Shown here one piece after another: positions 53,336 through 62,340 of a DNA stretch of 64,000 nt (position 1 is its first letter; every line of letters starts with the position of its first letter). Origin of the DNA: Nocardia transvalensis (GTDB lineage: Bacteria > Actinomycetota > Actinomycetes > Mycobacteriales > Mycobacteriaceae); contig NZ_JADLQQ010000002.1 of assembly GCF_015477765.1 (NCBI RefSeq), positions 558,001 through 622,000 of the forward strand. Direction: 5' to 3'. The translations under genes were made by a program, and so were the position numbers. Under the pieces are notes generated by a model. It saw only the letters and a program-made list of their open reading frames with translations. It was not told the origin of the DNA and ran no database searches.

Positions 53336-54178
53336 ATGACCATGAGTCAGCCGTTCGACTACTCGGATCGCAGTGTTTTCGTCGCGGGCGGTACGAGCGG
53401 TATCAATCTCGGCATCGCACACGCCTACGCGAAGGCGGGAGCCGACGTCGCCGTGCTGTCCCGTAGTCAGGAGAAGGTCGATGCGGCCGTCGCCGCCCTG
53501 CGCGAGCACGGTGGCTCGGTGCTGGGATTCGCCGCCGACGTGCGTGAATACGACGCCGTTGCCGGGGCGTTGACGTCGGCGCGGAACGAATTCGGTGAAC
53601 TGGACGTGCTCGTGTCCGGTGCGGCGGGCAATTTCCCCGCGCCGGTCACCGCCATCTCGTCGAACGCGTTCAACGCCGTCATCGGCATCGATCTCGTCGG
53701 CACGTTCAACGTGCTGCGCGCGGGGTACGAGCACCTCCGCAAACCCGGCGCGTCGGTGATCACCATCTCCGCACCGCAATCCTCCATTCCCATGCCGATG
53801 CAGGTGCACGCATGCTCGGCGAAGGCCGGGGTCGACATGCTGACCCGAGCGTGCGCGGTCGAGTGGGGCGCGGCCGGTGTCCGGGTGAATGCGATCATTC
53901 CCGGTCCGATCACCGGCACGGAGGGGATGGCGCGGCTGGCTCCGACTCCGGAGATCGAGCAGCTCGTCACCGAGTCGGTGCCGCTGGCCCGGTACGGGAC
54001 CAGCCAGGAGATCGCCGATTGCTGCCTCTGGTTGAGTTCGCCGATGGCGAGTTACGTCACCGGAGCACTCATACCCGTCGACGGTGGCTGGTCTCTCGGC
54101 GGCGCGGCACAGATGTTCATCGAGATGCGCAGACTCCTCGGCAACCCTGACCTCGCGGGCACCGGTTCGCGAGGTTAG
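53336..54178 (+). CDS. SDR-family reductase, 2,4-dienoyl-CoA reductase-like
   Basis: A 280-residue short-chain dehydrogenase/reductase. The cofactor motif is AGGTSGINLG. The catalytic YxxxK is missing its tyrosine: the region reads QVHACSAKAGVDMLTRACAVEWG, with Ala159 where Tyr is expected and Lys163 retained. This, and PGPITGTEGMARL, match peroxisomal-type 2,4-dienoyl-CoA reductases, which lack that tyrosine. It probably reduces or isomerises an unsaturated acyl thioester related to the synthase product. AGAGGA precedes the ATG, and it ends the operon before a strong hairpin. Confidence 0.85.
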   Translation: MTMSQPFDYSDRSVFVAGGTSGINLGIAHAYAKAGADVAVLSRSQEKVDAAVAALREHGGSVLGFAADVREYDAVAGALTSARNEFGELDVLVSGAAGNFPAPVTAISSNAFNAVIGIDLVGTFNVLRAGYEHLRKPGASVITISAPQSSIPMPMQVHACSAKAGVDMLTRACAVEWGAAGVRVNAIIPGPITGTEGMARLAPTPEIEQLVTESVPLARYGTSQEIADCCLWLSSPMASYVTGALIPVDGGWSLGGAAQMFIEMRRLLGNPDLAGTGSRG

Positions 54179-54190
54179 GTCCTCGGACGG

Positions 54191-54230
54191 ATTCCGGCGG
54201 CGACGGTCCTGCTACCGTCGACGCCGGAAT
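54191..54230 (+). terminator. Terminator hairpin of the polyketide synthase operon
   Basis: ATTCCGGCG-g-CGACGGT (54191-54207) pairs with ACCGTCG-a-CGCCGGAAT (54214-54230): 16 base pairs with one internal g/a mismatch and a 6-nt loop, starting 12 bp after the SDR stop. Only two T follow. It also separates the operon from the next promoter. Confidence 0.75.
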
Positions 54231-54260
54231 TTGCCCATTGAGACAAACCGCAGCTAACGT
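54231..54260 (+). promoter_or_regulatory. Promoter of the GlpT-type transporter gene
   Basis: TTGCCC (54231-54236) and TAACGT (54255-54260) with an 18-bp spacer, directly after the upstream terminator hairpin. The predicted leader is about 80 nt and contains an 11-bp hairpin. Confidence 0.5.
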
Positions 54261-54294
54261 GCCGCGTTGGCCCTCACCTGGCAGTGACGAGGGC

Positions 54295-54321
54295 TCGGCA
54301 TGCGGTAATCCCGCATGCCGA
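54295..54321 (+). promoter_or_regulatory. Leader hairpin before the GlpT-type transporter
   Basis: TCGGCATGCGG (54295-54305) and CCGCATGCCGA (54311-54321) form a perfect 11-bp stem around a 5-nt loop, 25 nt before the start codon. It lies inside the transcribed leader but leaves the GGAGG site free. It could be an RNA control element or an operator palindrome. Confidence 0.5.
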
Positions 54322-54346
54322 CAGTCGTGAGTGCCTGGAGGCCGGA

Positions 54347-55723
54347 ATGCTGAGCATCCTCGCGCCCGCACCCCACCGGGAGCGGTTGCCCGAGAACCAG
54401 ATCGATCCGCTGTACAAGCGGTTGCGGTGGCAGATCTTCATCGGCATCTTCTTCGGCTACGCGGCCTACTATCTCGTCCGCAAGAACTTCGCCCTCGCGA
54501 TCCCGTACCTCACCGACGGGGAGCACGGCGACTTCTCCAAAGGCCAGATGGGCCTTGTGCTTTCGGCGATCTCGCTCGCGTACGGCGTCTCCAAGTTCGT
54601 CATGGGCCTGGTCTCGGACCGCGCCAACCCGCGCGTGTTCCTGCCGCTGGGCCTGGTGCTGTCGGCATCGGTCATGATCCTCATGGGCTTCATGGAGTGG
54701 ACGACCTCCAGCGTGCTCGTCATGTTCGTGCTGCTGTTCGTCTGTGGCTGGTTCCAGGGCATGGGCTGGCCGCCCGCCGGGCGCACCATGGTGCACTGGT
54801 GGTCGCAGAGCGAGCGCGGCCGCATCGTGTCGGTGTGGAATACCGCCCACAATGTCGGCGGTGGCCTGCCGCCGCTGCTGTTCCTGCTGGGGATGGCCTG
54901 GTTCCACGACTGGCGGTCGGCGTTCTACATGCCCGCGTTCATGGCGATCATCGTCGCGGCCATCGCCTACATCCTCATGCGCGACACCCCACAGTCGGTG
55001 GGCCTGCCGCCGATCGAGGAGTACAAGAACGACTACCCGAAGGACTACTCGGCCTCCGACGAGGTGGAGCTCACCACCAAGGAGATCTTCACCCGCTACA
55101 TCCTGCCGAACAAGCTGCTCTGGTACATCGCCTTCGCGAACGTGTTCATCTACCTGCTGCGCTACGGCGTCCTGGACTGGTCTCCGACCTACCTCAAAGA
55201 GGTCAAACACTTCACCCTCGACAAGTCGTCGTGGGCCTACTTCCTCTACGAATACGCGGGCATTCCCGGAACCCTGCTCGCAGGATGGATGTCGGACAAG
55301 GTGTTTCGCGGCAACCGCGGCGCCACCGGCGTATTGTTCATGGGCCTGGTCACCGCGGCGACCATGATGTTCTGGATCGCCCCGGCCGATATGCCCGGGG
55401 TCAGCATGGCCTGCATGATCGTCATCGGCTTCCTCATCTACGGCCCGGTCATGCTCATCGGCCTGCACGCCCTGGAGCTGGTGTCGAAGAAGGCTGCCGG
55501 TTCGGCGGCGGGTTTCACCGGCCTGTTCGGCTACCTCGGCGGCTCGGTCGCAGCCAGCGCCGTCATCGGCTACACGGTGGACCATCTCGGCTGGAACGGT
55601 GGCTTCACCATCCTCATCGGCGGCGGCGTCGCCGCGGTCCTGCTGCTGATCCTCACCATGATCAGCGAGAAGAAGCAGCAGGAGGATGCGGGGCCGGTCG
55701 ACACCGCTGCGACCCGGTCGTAG
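54347..55723 (+). CDS. glpT: MFS transporter, GlpT/UhpT (organophosphate:phosphate antiporter) family
   Basis: A 458-residue, twelve-helix transporter. It carries the family features: the N-terminal [31 protein letters not shown] with the substrate-phosphate arginine region, [20 protein letters not shown], and [38 protein letters not shown]. The best guess is glycerol-3-phosphate uptake in exchange for phosphate. The ATG at 54347 has TGGAGG 5 nt upstream. It has its own promoter and follows a terminator, so it is not part of the polyketide operon. Confidence 0.9.
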   Translation: MLSILAPAPHRERLPENQIDPLYKRLRWQIFIGIFFGYAAYYLVRKNFALAIPYLTDGEHGDFSKGQMGLVLSAISLAYGVSKFVMGLVSDRANPRVFLPLGLVLSASVMILMGFMEWTTSSVLVMFVLLFVCGWFQGMGWPPAGRTMVHWWSQSERGRIVSVWNTAHNVGGGLPPLLFLLGMAWFHDWRSAFYMPAFMAIIVAAIAYILMRDTPQSVGLPPIEEYKNDYPKDYSASDEVELTTKEIFTRYILPNKLLWYIAFANVFIYLLRYGVLDWSPTYLKEVKHFTLDKSSWAYFLYEYAGIPGTLLAGWMSDKVFRGNRGATGVLFMGLVTAATMMFWIAPADMPGVSMACMIVIGFLIYGPVMLIGLHALELVSKKAAGSAAGFTGLFGYLGGSVAASAVIGYTVDHLGWNGGFTILIGGGVAAVLLLILTMISEKKQQEDAGPVDTAATRS

Positions 55724-55756
55724 CGCGGAAACCCCTATTGCAGGCAAACATCCGGC

Positions 55757-55784
55757 TTGCATAAACACCCCCTGGGGGTATGCT
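55757..55784 (+). promoter_or_regulatory. Copper-type (RicR/CsoR) operator within the lpqS-cysK2 promoter
   Basis: TTGCAT (55757-55762) and TATGCT (55779-55784) are 16 bp apart. The spacer holds ACCCCC-T-GGGGGT (55767-55779), a perfect inverted repeat like the operators of the copper sensors CsoR and RicR. A repressor bound here would block the promoter until Cu(I) is present. Confidence 0.75.
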
Positions 55785-55845
55785 ACGGAGTCGAGGAGTA
55801 CGTCGAACCGCACGAAACCACGGGGATCGGAGGGTCGGGCCAGCG

Positions 55846-56259
55846 ATGACGGTCATCGGTCGGTTGTGGCGCGGCGGCTCACTGCTGGCCCTGTCGGCAG
55901 CGGCGACGATGATCCTGGCCGTCCTCCACTGTGGCTTCGTCGGGCACGACGACACGCATCCGGCCGCCGCCCAGGCCCCCTCGGCGGCCGCCGTCGCTGG
56001 GCACGGTGCCGCACATGCCGAGGTCGACCATGTCATCGGGCACTGCCCCTCGCATGCCGCGCACTGCCTGCAGGCCGTCCTGCCCGGAGGCGGCAAACTC
56101 GGTGTGCTGCAACTGATCTCTTTCCTGCTGGCCGTGGCACTCGGTGGCGCAGCGATGGTGATCGCCGCGGCCGGTGGGGTGCGGGGGCCGCCGGCCGGAG
56201 CCGTTCCCGCGGTGGGGGGCCGCGACATTCTCACGCGAATCTGTATCGCTCGGCGCTGA
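55846..56259 (+). CDS. LpqS-like small histidine/cysteine-rich exported protein
   Basis: A 137-residue protein with an N-terminal membrane segment ([19 protein letters not shown]), then a His/Cys-rich stretch ([30 protein letters not shown]) suited to Cu(I) binding, then a second hydrophobic segment. The end, RGPPAG then [11 protein letters not shown], strongly recalls the C-terminus of mycobacterial LpqS as I remember it. LpqS is in the copper-responsive RicR regulon, followed by cysK2 and an MFS gene, the same order as here. The operator upstream supports copper control. Confidence 0.8.
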   Translation: MTVIGRLWRGGSLLALSAAATMILAVLHCGFVGHDDTHPAAAQAPSAAAVAGHGAAHAEVDHVIGHCPSHAAHCLQAVLPGGGKLGVLQLISFLLAVALGGAAMVIAAAGGVRGPPAGAVPAVGGRDILTRICIARR

Positions 56260-56366
56260 CAGGTCAGCGGCAGGCCGATGGTGTTGTTCGTCCCATCGGC
56301 CGGTGTGCGCTGCCCTGCTCACGTCCGCTCCGCCGCACGGCGGATTCGATACAGGAAGCGACAGTC

Positions 56367-57494
56367 ATGAACAAGCTTGTGCTAGACGGCCCGGCCGAGA
56401 TCCCGGCCGCACTGGTCGCCGCGCCCGTCGCCGCGCGACGGCCGCACGCACTGGTCGGCAATACCCCGGTCCTGTGGATCGGCGCCCCGATCGCCCCGCG
56501 GGGGCGAGGGTTCTGGGCGAAGCTGGAAGGATTCAATCCCGGCGGGATGAAGGATCGCCCGGCCCTGCACATGGTGCGCTGCGCCGAGCAGCGCGGAGAT
56601 CTCGCACCCGGTGCGCGGATCATCGAATCATCCAGTGGCACACTCGGTCTGGGCCTCGCCCTGGCCGGGCTGGTCACCGGTCACCCGGTCACGGTGGTCA
56701 CCGATCCGGGCCTGGAACCGATCGTCGCGCGGATGCTCGCGGCCTACGGCGTCGAGGTGGATCTGGTCGGCGAACCACATCCGACGGGCGGCTGGCAGCA
56801 GGCCCGCCGCGACCGCGTCGCCGAGCTGCTGGACCGGGAACCCGGCGCGTGGTGCCCCGATCAGTACAACAACCCCGACAACGTCGCCGGATACGAATCG
56901 CTGGCACTCGAGTTGGCCGGGCAGCTCGGCCGAGTGGATGTGCTGGTGTGCGCGGTGGGCACCGGCGGTCATTCCGCCGGGGTGGCGCGGGTGCTGCGGC
57001 AGTTCAGTCCCGAGATGAAGCTGATCGGCGTCGACACCGTGGCCTCTACGATCTTCGGCCAGCCCGCGGGCCCGCGTTTGATGCGCGGTCTGGGATCCAG
57101 CATCCACCCCCGCAACGTCGACTACGGCGCCTTCGACGAAATCCATTGGGTCGCACCGTCGGAGGCGGTGTGGGCGTGCCGCACCCTGGCCGCCACCCAC
57201 TATGCCTCCGGCGGCTGGAGTGTCGGCGCGGCCGCGCTCGTCGCGGGCTGGGCCGCGCGGGTGCACGAGCCGGATGTCCGGATCGCGACGATCTTTCCCG
57301 ATGGGCCGCACCGCTACTTCGACACGATCTACAACGACGCCTACTGCCGCGAACACGGCCTGCTGGATGCCGACCCGCCCGTCGAACCCGACCTCCTCAC
57401 CCATCCCGGTGAGCGCGAGGTGACCTCGTGGACCCGCTGCACCACGGTTGTCGATCCCCACCGGCGGGACCTGGCCGCGGAGCTGCTGTCGTGA
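56367..57494 (+). CDS. cysK2: CysK2-type PLP-dependent cysteine synthase family protein (S-sulfocysteine synthase)
   Basis: A 375-residue fold-type II PLP enzyme. The PLP lysine is Lys62 in [13 protein letters not shown], the substrate loop is [15 protein letters not shown], and the phosphate-binding loop is GTGGHSAGV. CysK2 of Mycobacterium tuberculosis makes S-sulfocysteine from O-phosphoserine and thiosulfate and belongs to the copper-responsive lpqS operon; the same neighbours are present here. Length and context support this over CysK1 or CysM. Its stop overlaps the MFS start (GTGA). Confidence 0.87.
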   Translation: MNKLVLDGPAEIPAALVAAPVAARRPHALVGNTPVLWIGAPIAPRGRGFWAKLEGFNPGGMKDRPALHMVRCAEQRGDLAPGARIIESSSGTLGLGLALAGLVTGHPVTVVTDPGLEPIVARMLAAYGVEVDLVGEPHPTGGWQQARRDRVAELLDREPGAWCPDQYNNPDNVAGYESLALELAGQLGRVDVLVCAVGTGGHSAGVARVLRQFSPEMKLIGVDTVASTIFGQPAGPRLMRGLGSSIHPRNVDYGAFDEIHWVAPSEAVWACRTLAATHYASGGWSVGAAALVAGWAARVHEPDVRIATIFPDGPHRYFDTIYNDAYCREHGLLDADPPVEPDLLTHPGEREVTSWTRCTTVVDPHRRDLAAELLS

Positions 57495-58738
57495 CCGCGC
57501 TGACGAAGTTCCGCAGCTTCGACCCGGCCGCCCGGCTGCTGATGATCAATCAGTTCGGCATCAACCTCGGCTTCTACATGCTGATGCCGTACCTGGCCGG
57601 ATACCTCTCCGGCCCCCTGGGACTGGCGGCGTGGGCGGTCGGACTGGTGCTGGGGGTGCGCAACTTCTCCCAGCAGGGCATGTTCCTGGTCGGCGGCACC
57701 CTGGCCGACCGCCTCGGGTACAAGCCGCTGATCGTGGCCGGATGTCTGCTGCGCACAGCGGGTTTCGGGTTGCTGATCTTCGCGACATCGCTGCCAGGAT
57801 TGCTGTTCGCCTCGGCGGCAACCGGTTTCGCGGGCGCCCTGTTCAACCCTGCGGTGCGGGCGTACCTGGCCGCCGACGCGGGGGAGCGCCGGGTGGAGGC
57901 GTTCGCGGTGTTCAACATCTTCTATCAGGCGGGGATCCTGGCCGGACCGCTGGTCGGATTGGCCCTGACGGCGTTCGACTTTCGCGTGAGCGCCGCCGTG
58001 GCGGCGGTGGTTTTCGCCGCTCTGACGGTGGCGCAACTGTTCGCGTTGCCGCCGCGGCGATCGGTGGCGGCGACCGAGCAGACCTCGGTGCTGCAGGACT
58101 GGCGCACGGTGGTGTCCAACCGCCGATTCGTCGCCTTCGCGGCGGCGATGATCGGCTCGTATGTGCTGTCGTTCCAGGTGTATCTGGCACTGCCGCTGCA
58201 GGCCGAGTACGTCGCGGGTGCGCGGGCGCAGGCGGTGACCTCCGCCGTATTCGTAATCTCGGGCGTGGTCGCCGTCGCGGGTCAGTTGCGGATCACGGCA
58301 TGGTTGCGCGGCCGGTGGGGGAGCGGACGCAGTCTCGTCGTCGGCATGGGGCTGCTCGCGGTGTCGTTCCTGCCGGTGGCGCTGGTCCCGGAACCGCAGC
58401 GGTTCGGGTCGGCCATCGCCGTTGCGGCGCTGCTGATTTCCGCGGCCGTGCTCGCGGTCGGGACCGCGGCGGTGTTTCCGTTCGAGATGGACACCGTCGT
58501 GGCCCTGGCCGGAGGCAGGCTGGTCGCCACCCATTACGGGTTCTACAACACCGTGGTCGGAGTGGGAATTCTGGTCGGAAATCTCGCCACCGGCGCGGTG
58601 GTCGGGGCGGCGCGTGCGGCCGATGCCGACTGGGCGGTCTGGGTCGGGCTGATGGTCATCGGCGCGGTCTCGGCCGTCGCGCTGTCTCGCCTGGATAGAG
58701 CCGATCGACCGGAAACCGTTCCGGCACAGTCCGGTTGA
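57491..58738 (+). CDS. MFS transporter of the copper operon (Rv0849-like)
   Basis: A 415-residue major facilitator protein with twelve hydrophobic segments and the N-half motif [26 protein letters not shown] (motif A-like). The GTG start overlaps the cysK2 stop, so it is translationally coupled. In mycobacteria the corresponding gene (Rv0849) follows cysK2 in the RicR regulon. The transported molecule is unknown; export of a thiol or S-sulfocysteine derivative is one possibility raised by the operon. Confidence 0.85.
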   Translation: MTALTKFRSFDPAARLLMINQFGINLGFYMLMPYLAGYLSGPLGLAAWAVGLVLGVRNFSQQGMFLVGGTLADRLGYKPLIVAGCLLRTAGFGLLIFATSLPGLLFASAATGFAGALFNPAVRAYLAADAGERRVEAFAVFNIFYQAGILAGPLVGLALTAFDFRVSAAVAAVVFAALTVAQLFALPPRRSVAATEQTSVLQDWRTVVSNRRFVAFAAAMIGSYVLSFQVYLALPLQAEYVAGARAQAVTSAVFVISGVVAVAGQLRITAWLRGRWGSGRSLVVGMGLLAVSFLPVALVPEPQRFGSAIAVAALLISAAVLAVGTAAVFPFEMDTVVALAGGRLVATHYGFYNTVVGVGILVGNLATGAVVGAARAADADWAVWVGLMVIGAVSAVALSRLDRADRPETVPAQSG

Positions 58739-58832
58739 CCGTAACGGCGCAAACGCGGTGAACGGCGAGGTGTAGTGGCCGGCGAGCCGGGTATGACCGG
58801 GGGCAGGATTCGCCGAACGTGGAAGTTGTCCG

Positions 58833-59708
58833 ATGAAGTTGTTCCCCCTACCCACCGCACCGGTCGACGCGGTGGTCGACTGGGTCAGACGACAGGTGGC
58901 GCAGCACGTGCCCGAGGCGGATATGAGCGAACGCGATCCCGCGTTCATCTCCCGCATGCTCGAACCCACGTGGCAGCTGGCGCGCCTGTACTTCCGCCCG
59001 GAGGTGCGCGGCCTGGACCGGATCCCGCGGCACGGCCCGGTGCTGGTGGTGGGCAACCATTCCGGCGGCAACACCTCTCCCGAGGTCGTCGTGACCACCC
59101 TCGCCTTCACCCGCCATTTCGGCGTCGACCGCCCGTTCTATCAGCTCGCCCACAACCTGGTGATGCTGTTCCCGCTGCTCGGCCCGGTCCTGGGCAAGTG
59201 GGGCACGATGGCGGCGAACCCGGACAACGCCCGCGCCGCCCTGCGCAGCGGGGCCGTGGTGCTGGTCTATCCCGGCGGTGACTGGGAGGTCCATCGCCCC
59301 GCCTGGGAGGGCGACCGCATCGATATGGCCCACCGCACCGGCTTTCTCCGGCTCGCATGGCAGGAGAACGTGCCCATCGTGCCGATGGTCAATTACGGTG
59401 CGCACCAGAATCATCTGATCCTCACCCGCGGCGACCGGCTGGCCCGGATGCTGCGGCTGGACCGGATGCTGCGCTTGAAGGTGTTCCCGATCTCGCTGGC
59501 CGTGCCGTGGGGCGTCAACATCAGCGACCTCGCGGGCCACATCCCGCTACCCACCAAGGTCACCATCGAATTCCTCGAGCCGATCGATCTCCACGAAACC
59601 TTCGGCCCCGACCTCGATGTCGACCGAGCCTACGACCACGTCACCGGCCTCATGCAGCAGGCCCTGTCCCGCCTGGCCGACGAGAGCGCCCTGCCGATCG
59701 TCGGGTGA
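58833..59708 (+). CDS. Lysophospholipid acyltransferase-family protein
   Basis: A 291-residue PlsC-fold acyltransferase. It has the block VLVVGNHSGGNTSPEVV, related to the NHxxxxD catalytic motif but with Thr where Asp is expected (His76, Thr81), and the later VYPGGDWEVHRP and VPIVPMVNYGAHQN. This NHSGG subfamily is common in mycolic-acid bacteria and may acylate glycerophospholipids or glycolipids. It stands alone, 94 bp after the MFS gene, and the methyltransferase start follows after 37 bp. Confidence 0.83.
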   Translation: MKLFPLPTAPVDAVVDWVRRQVAQHVPEADMSERDPAFISRMLEPTWQLARLYFRPEVRGLDRIPRHGPVLVVGNHSGGNTSPEVVVTTLAFTRHFGVDRPFYQLAHNLVMLFPLLGPVLGKWGTMAANPDNARAALRSGAVVLVYPGGDWEVHRPAWEGDRIDMAHRTGFLRLAWQENVPIVPMVNYGAHQNHLILTRGDRLARMLRLDRMLRLKVFPISLAVPWGVNISDLAGHIPLPTKVTIEFLEPIDLHETFGPDLDVDRAYDHVTGLMQQALSRLADESALPIVG

Positions 59709-59745
59709 GACCGTCGACAACGATCCCGGCCGGGGGCTGGATGCA

Positions 59746-60459
59746 ATGATGGATTTCGCCGAACTGTTCGATCCAGGCCACGACATCCGGGAGCTGGGCG
59801 ACGGGATCTTCTCGGCGCTCGAGCCGGATTCCGGCCCGGCCTCCCGCACGGACCGGTTCGCCGGGCTCTACGACGCGATCATCGGCAACCCGATCTACAA
59901 CCGAGCCGTGTGGGGCGCGTCGTCGCGGGAGTACACCGACTTCGCCACGGCCGCAGTTGGTTCGGGCGATGGCCCGCTGCTCGACGCCGGCTGCGGCACG
60001 GCCGTGTTCACCGCCGCCGCCTACCGTCGTACCGGCCGTCCGCTCGTCCTCGTCGACCGGTCGCTGGCCATGCTGCGGCGGGCCGCGGCACGAATCGGGA
60101 CCCGGCACGCCGTGTTCCTCCAGGCCGACCTGTTCGCCCTGGACCGAGCCGGACTCCGGCCGCATGTCTTCGAAACCATCGCCTGCTACGGGGTGCTACA
60201 CCTGCTGAGCGATCCGGCCGACGCGCTGCGGCGGCTGTCCGGGCAACTCGCTCCCCGCGGCAGCCTGTACGCGACCTCGTTGGTCGCCGAAACGGCCCGC
60301 GCCCGACGCATGCTCGCCGCCCTGCACCGCAGCGGCGAGGCTGCCACCGCGCCACGCACCACCACGGAACTGATCGAACAGATCCGACCGGCGGTGCGTG
60401 ATCTCCAGGTGGCGACCAGGGGAGCGATGGCCTTCCTGACGGCGCGGGCGGCGACCTGA
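59746..60459 (+). CDS. Class I SAM-dependent methyltransferase
   Basis: A 237-residue Rossmann-fold methyltransferase. Motif I is LLDAGCGTAVFTAAAY, motif II region VLVDRSLAMLRRAAAR, and the post-motif block CYGVLHLLSDPADALRRLSGQLAPRGSLYATSLV. The substrate is unknown, probably a lipid or quinone-like small molecule. Two adjacent ATGs (59746, 59749) follow a G-rich site. An upstream open stretch in the same frame overlaps the acyltransferase and is not credible. Confidence 0.82.
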   Translation: MMDFAELFDPGHDIRELGDGIFSALEPDSGPASRTDRFAGLYDAIIGNPIYNRAVWGASSREYTDFATAAVGSGDGPLLDAGCGTAVFTAAAYRRTGRPLVLVDRSLAMLRRAAARIGTRHAVFLQADLFALDRAGLRPHVFETIACYGVLHLLSDPADALRRLSGQLAPRGSLYATSLVAETARARRMLAALHRSGEAATAPRTTTELIEQIRPAVRDLQVATRGAMAFLTARAAT

Positions 60460-60517
60460 GCTTTCTTCCGCTTACCGTCCGTACGGTTGGTGTTCAACCC
60501 CTGTTTACGATGTCCGG

Positions 60518-61852
60518 GTGCTTGTGGACGACGTACACGGGGGCTCGGCCTCGACGACCGGATCGGTGGGTGTCGAGGAGGATCGAGGGCGTCGGCATCC
60601 ATGGGTCGTGTGGAGCGGTGTCGCGGCGGCGGTGTCGGTGTTGGTGGGCGGGGAGCTCATGGCCGCGCACATCTCGGCGCTAGGGCCGCTGACCAGTTTG
60701 TTTCGCGATTATGCCGGGACTCCCAAGTCGGCGACGACGCCGTGGGCCGGATTCTTGCTGGCATTGGTCGGGATCACCACGCGCGCCCGGGTCGGCGCGC
60801 TGGCCGCGGCCGTCGCCCTCGACCTGATCTTCGTGGCCGCCCGGGCGATGGAGGGGCGGCCGTTCACCGTCGGTAACGGCCCGACCATTGTGCTCACCGC
60901 CCTGGTGGTGATCGCGGTCGTGCGATGGGACGGGCAGCGCCGTCGAACGGCCTTGCGCACCATCGCCTTCGGGGCGCTGCTGATCTTCGCCACGAAGGTG
61001 GGGGAGATCTGGCTGGATATCACCGCGTGGGCGTGCCCGACGGTTCTCGATCCGTATGTGCAGTTGGCCGATCATGCGCTCGGCAACCCCTCGTGGCTGG
61101 CCGGGCAGGCGCTCGACGCGGCGGGGCCGGTGGCGCTGGGCGTGGTGCGCTGGGTGTACTTCGAGCTCCCGGTCGCGGCCATCGTCGTCGCGTGCTGGCA
61201 GCTGCGCGGCGTGACCACCGGGGCATGGCCGCGGCATTCGCTGGTGCGAACGTTCTTGACGCTGGGTCTGGTCGGACCTATCTGGTATGTGGTCTTTCCC
61301 GTGGTCGGGCCGGTGCTCGCGTACGGTTCGCAGGGACAGGGTTTCGAGATCGCCGACGTGTGGCCCAGCATCGTTCCGGCGGCGCCGTCGGTGCTCGAAC
61401 CGCTGCCCTTCGATGCGATCACCCCGCGCAACTGCATGCCGTCCCTGCACACCGCCTGGGCGTTGTCGCTGTTCATCCATTCCCGTCGCGGACCGCTGTG
61501 GCTGCGGTGGGGCGGCGCGTTCTGGCTGGTCTGCACCCTCATCGCCACCCTCGGGCTCGGCGCCCACTACGGCATCGACCTGGTCGTCGGCGCCATCCTG
61601 TGCCTGACCGTCGAATCCGCACTACGCGACCCGGACCGCGGCTGGGACCGCGCCCGGATCCGACTCGTGGCCACCGGCATCGCCCTGTTCATCGCGATCC
61701 TGCTGAGCATCCGCTTCCTCGCCCCCACCATGGCAGCCCACCCGATCCCGTTCGGGTTCACGATCCTGGCCGCGCTCGCGACGATGGGCCTGATGTTCTA
61801 CAACACCTGGTTCGCGGCGAAGGACCACAGCCCCGTACCCGTCGCCGGTTGA
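60518..61852 (+). CDS. PAP2-superfamily (Aur1-like) integral membrane protein
   Basis: A 444-residue multi-pass protein. The two catalytic blocks, PRNCMPSLHTAWAL and GAHYGIDLVVGA, are the C2 and C3 histidine motifs of the PAP2 family, specifically the inositol-phosphorylceramide-synthase/Aur1-like branch found in Actinobacteria. These proteins are lipid phosphatases or phosphotransferases acting at the outer face of the membrane. About ten hydrophobic segments are visible. It starts with GTG at 60518, without an obvious Shine-Dalgarno, and precedes the second tRNA-Leu gene. Confidence 0.85.
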   Translation: MLVDDVHGGSASTTGSVGVEEDRGRRHPWVVWSGVAAAVSVLVGGELMAAHISALGPLTSLFRDYAGTPKSATTPWAGFLLALVGITTRARVGALAAAVALDLIFVAARAMEGRPFTVGNGPTIVLTALVVIAVVRWDGQRRRTALRTIAFGALLIFATKVGEIWLDITAWACPTVLDPYVQLADHALGNPSWLAGQALDAAGPVALGVVRWVYFELPVAAIVVACWQLRGVTTGAWPRHSLVRTFLTLGLVGPIWYVVFPVVGPVLAYGSQGQGFEIADVWPSIVPAAPSVLEPLPFDAITPRNCMPSLHTAWALSLFIHSRRGPLWLRWGGAFWLVCTLIATLGLGAHYGIDLVVGAILCLTVESALRDPDRGWDRARIRLVATGIALFIAILLSIRFLAPTMAAHPIPFGFTILAALATMGLMFYNTWFAAKDHSPVPVAG

Positions 61853-61928
61853 TCCGGTGGGCATGCGCCCCCGACATGATAGGCGGCAACCGGCCGGTGT
61901 GGCCGAAACCACCCCTTGGGCAACCGAT

Positions 61929-61958
61929 TTCACTTCCGGCCCCATCATCGGCTAACCT
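61929..61958 (+). promoter_or_regulatory. Promoter of the second tRNA-Leu gene
   Basis: TTCACT (61929-61934) and TAACCT (61953-61958) at 18 bp. The -10 box and the GAGCAC block before the tRNA correspond to the first copy, so the duplication included part of the promoter. Confidence 0.55.
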
Positions 61959-61973
61959 TTTCGAGCACATCCG

Positions 61974-62058
61974 GTCCGGGTGGCGGAATGGCAGACGCGC
62001 TAGCTTGAGGTGCTAGTGCCCGACTAAGGGCGTGGGGGTTCAAGTCCCCCTCCGGACA
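61974..62058 (+). tRNA. tRNA-Leu (anticodon GAG), second copy
   Basis: An 85-nt class II tRNA with the same acceptor, D, anticodon (TTGAGGT loop) and T arms as the gene at 37964-38048, differing by one base in the variable-arm loop (C at 62024). CCA is not encoded. The 3' flank is unrelated to that of the first copy and lacks its terminator. Confidence 0.97.
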
Positions 62059-62340
62059 CAATCTTTCTTCACTGCGCCGTGGGTTCACAAGATCACGAAG
62101 CCAGGGTGGGGAAGTGTCGGTGGAAATCGGGGCGTGTGAATCCGCGGGGCGCGGTGCATAGTGGGGGTTGGGGTTCACTCCGGTAGCCGGGGCTGGAGTG
62201 GGCGGGAGACTGTGGTTGTCCCGCTTGGGTGGCTCGAGAATCACCTATCACACGGATGGAAACGTGATGACTCGTACTGTGTGCGGTTACAGCGGCCTTC
62301 GGCGGGTCGGCTCCGGACGGGCGGCCGATCGGGGGAACCC

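Noticed and set aside
38049..61973. Active integrative element between the tRNA genes
   Set aside because: No integrase, excisionase, replication or transfer gene was found; a past insertion remains possible but an autonomous element is not supported.
62161..62340. Extended start for the lipocalin-like gene
   Set aside because: The upstream 60 codons are Arg/Gly-rich without family match, and the GTG at 62341 has a proper ribosome-binding site.
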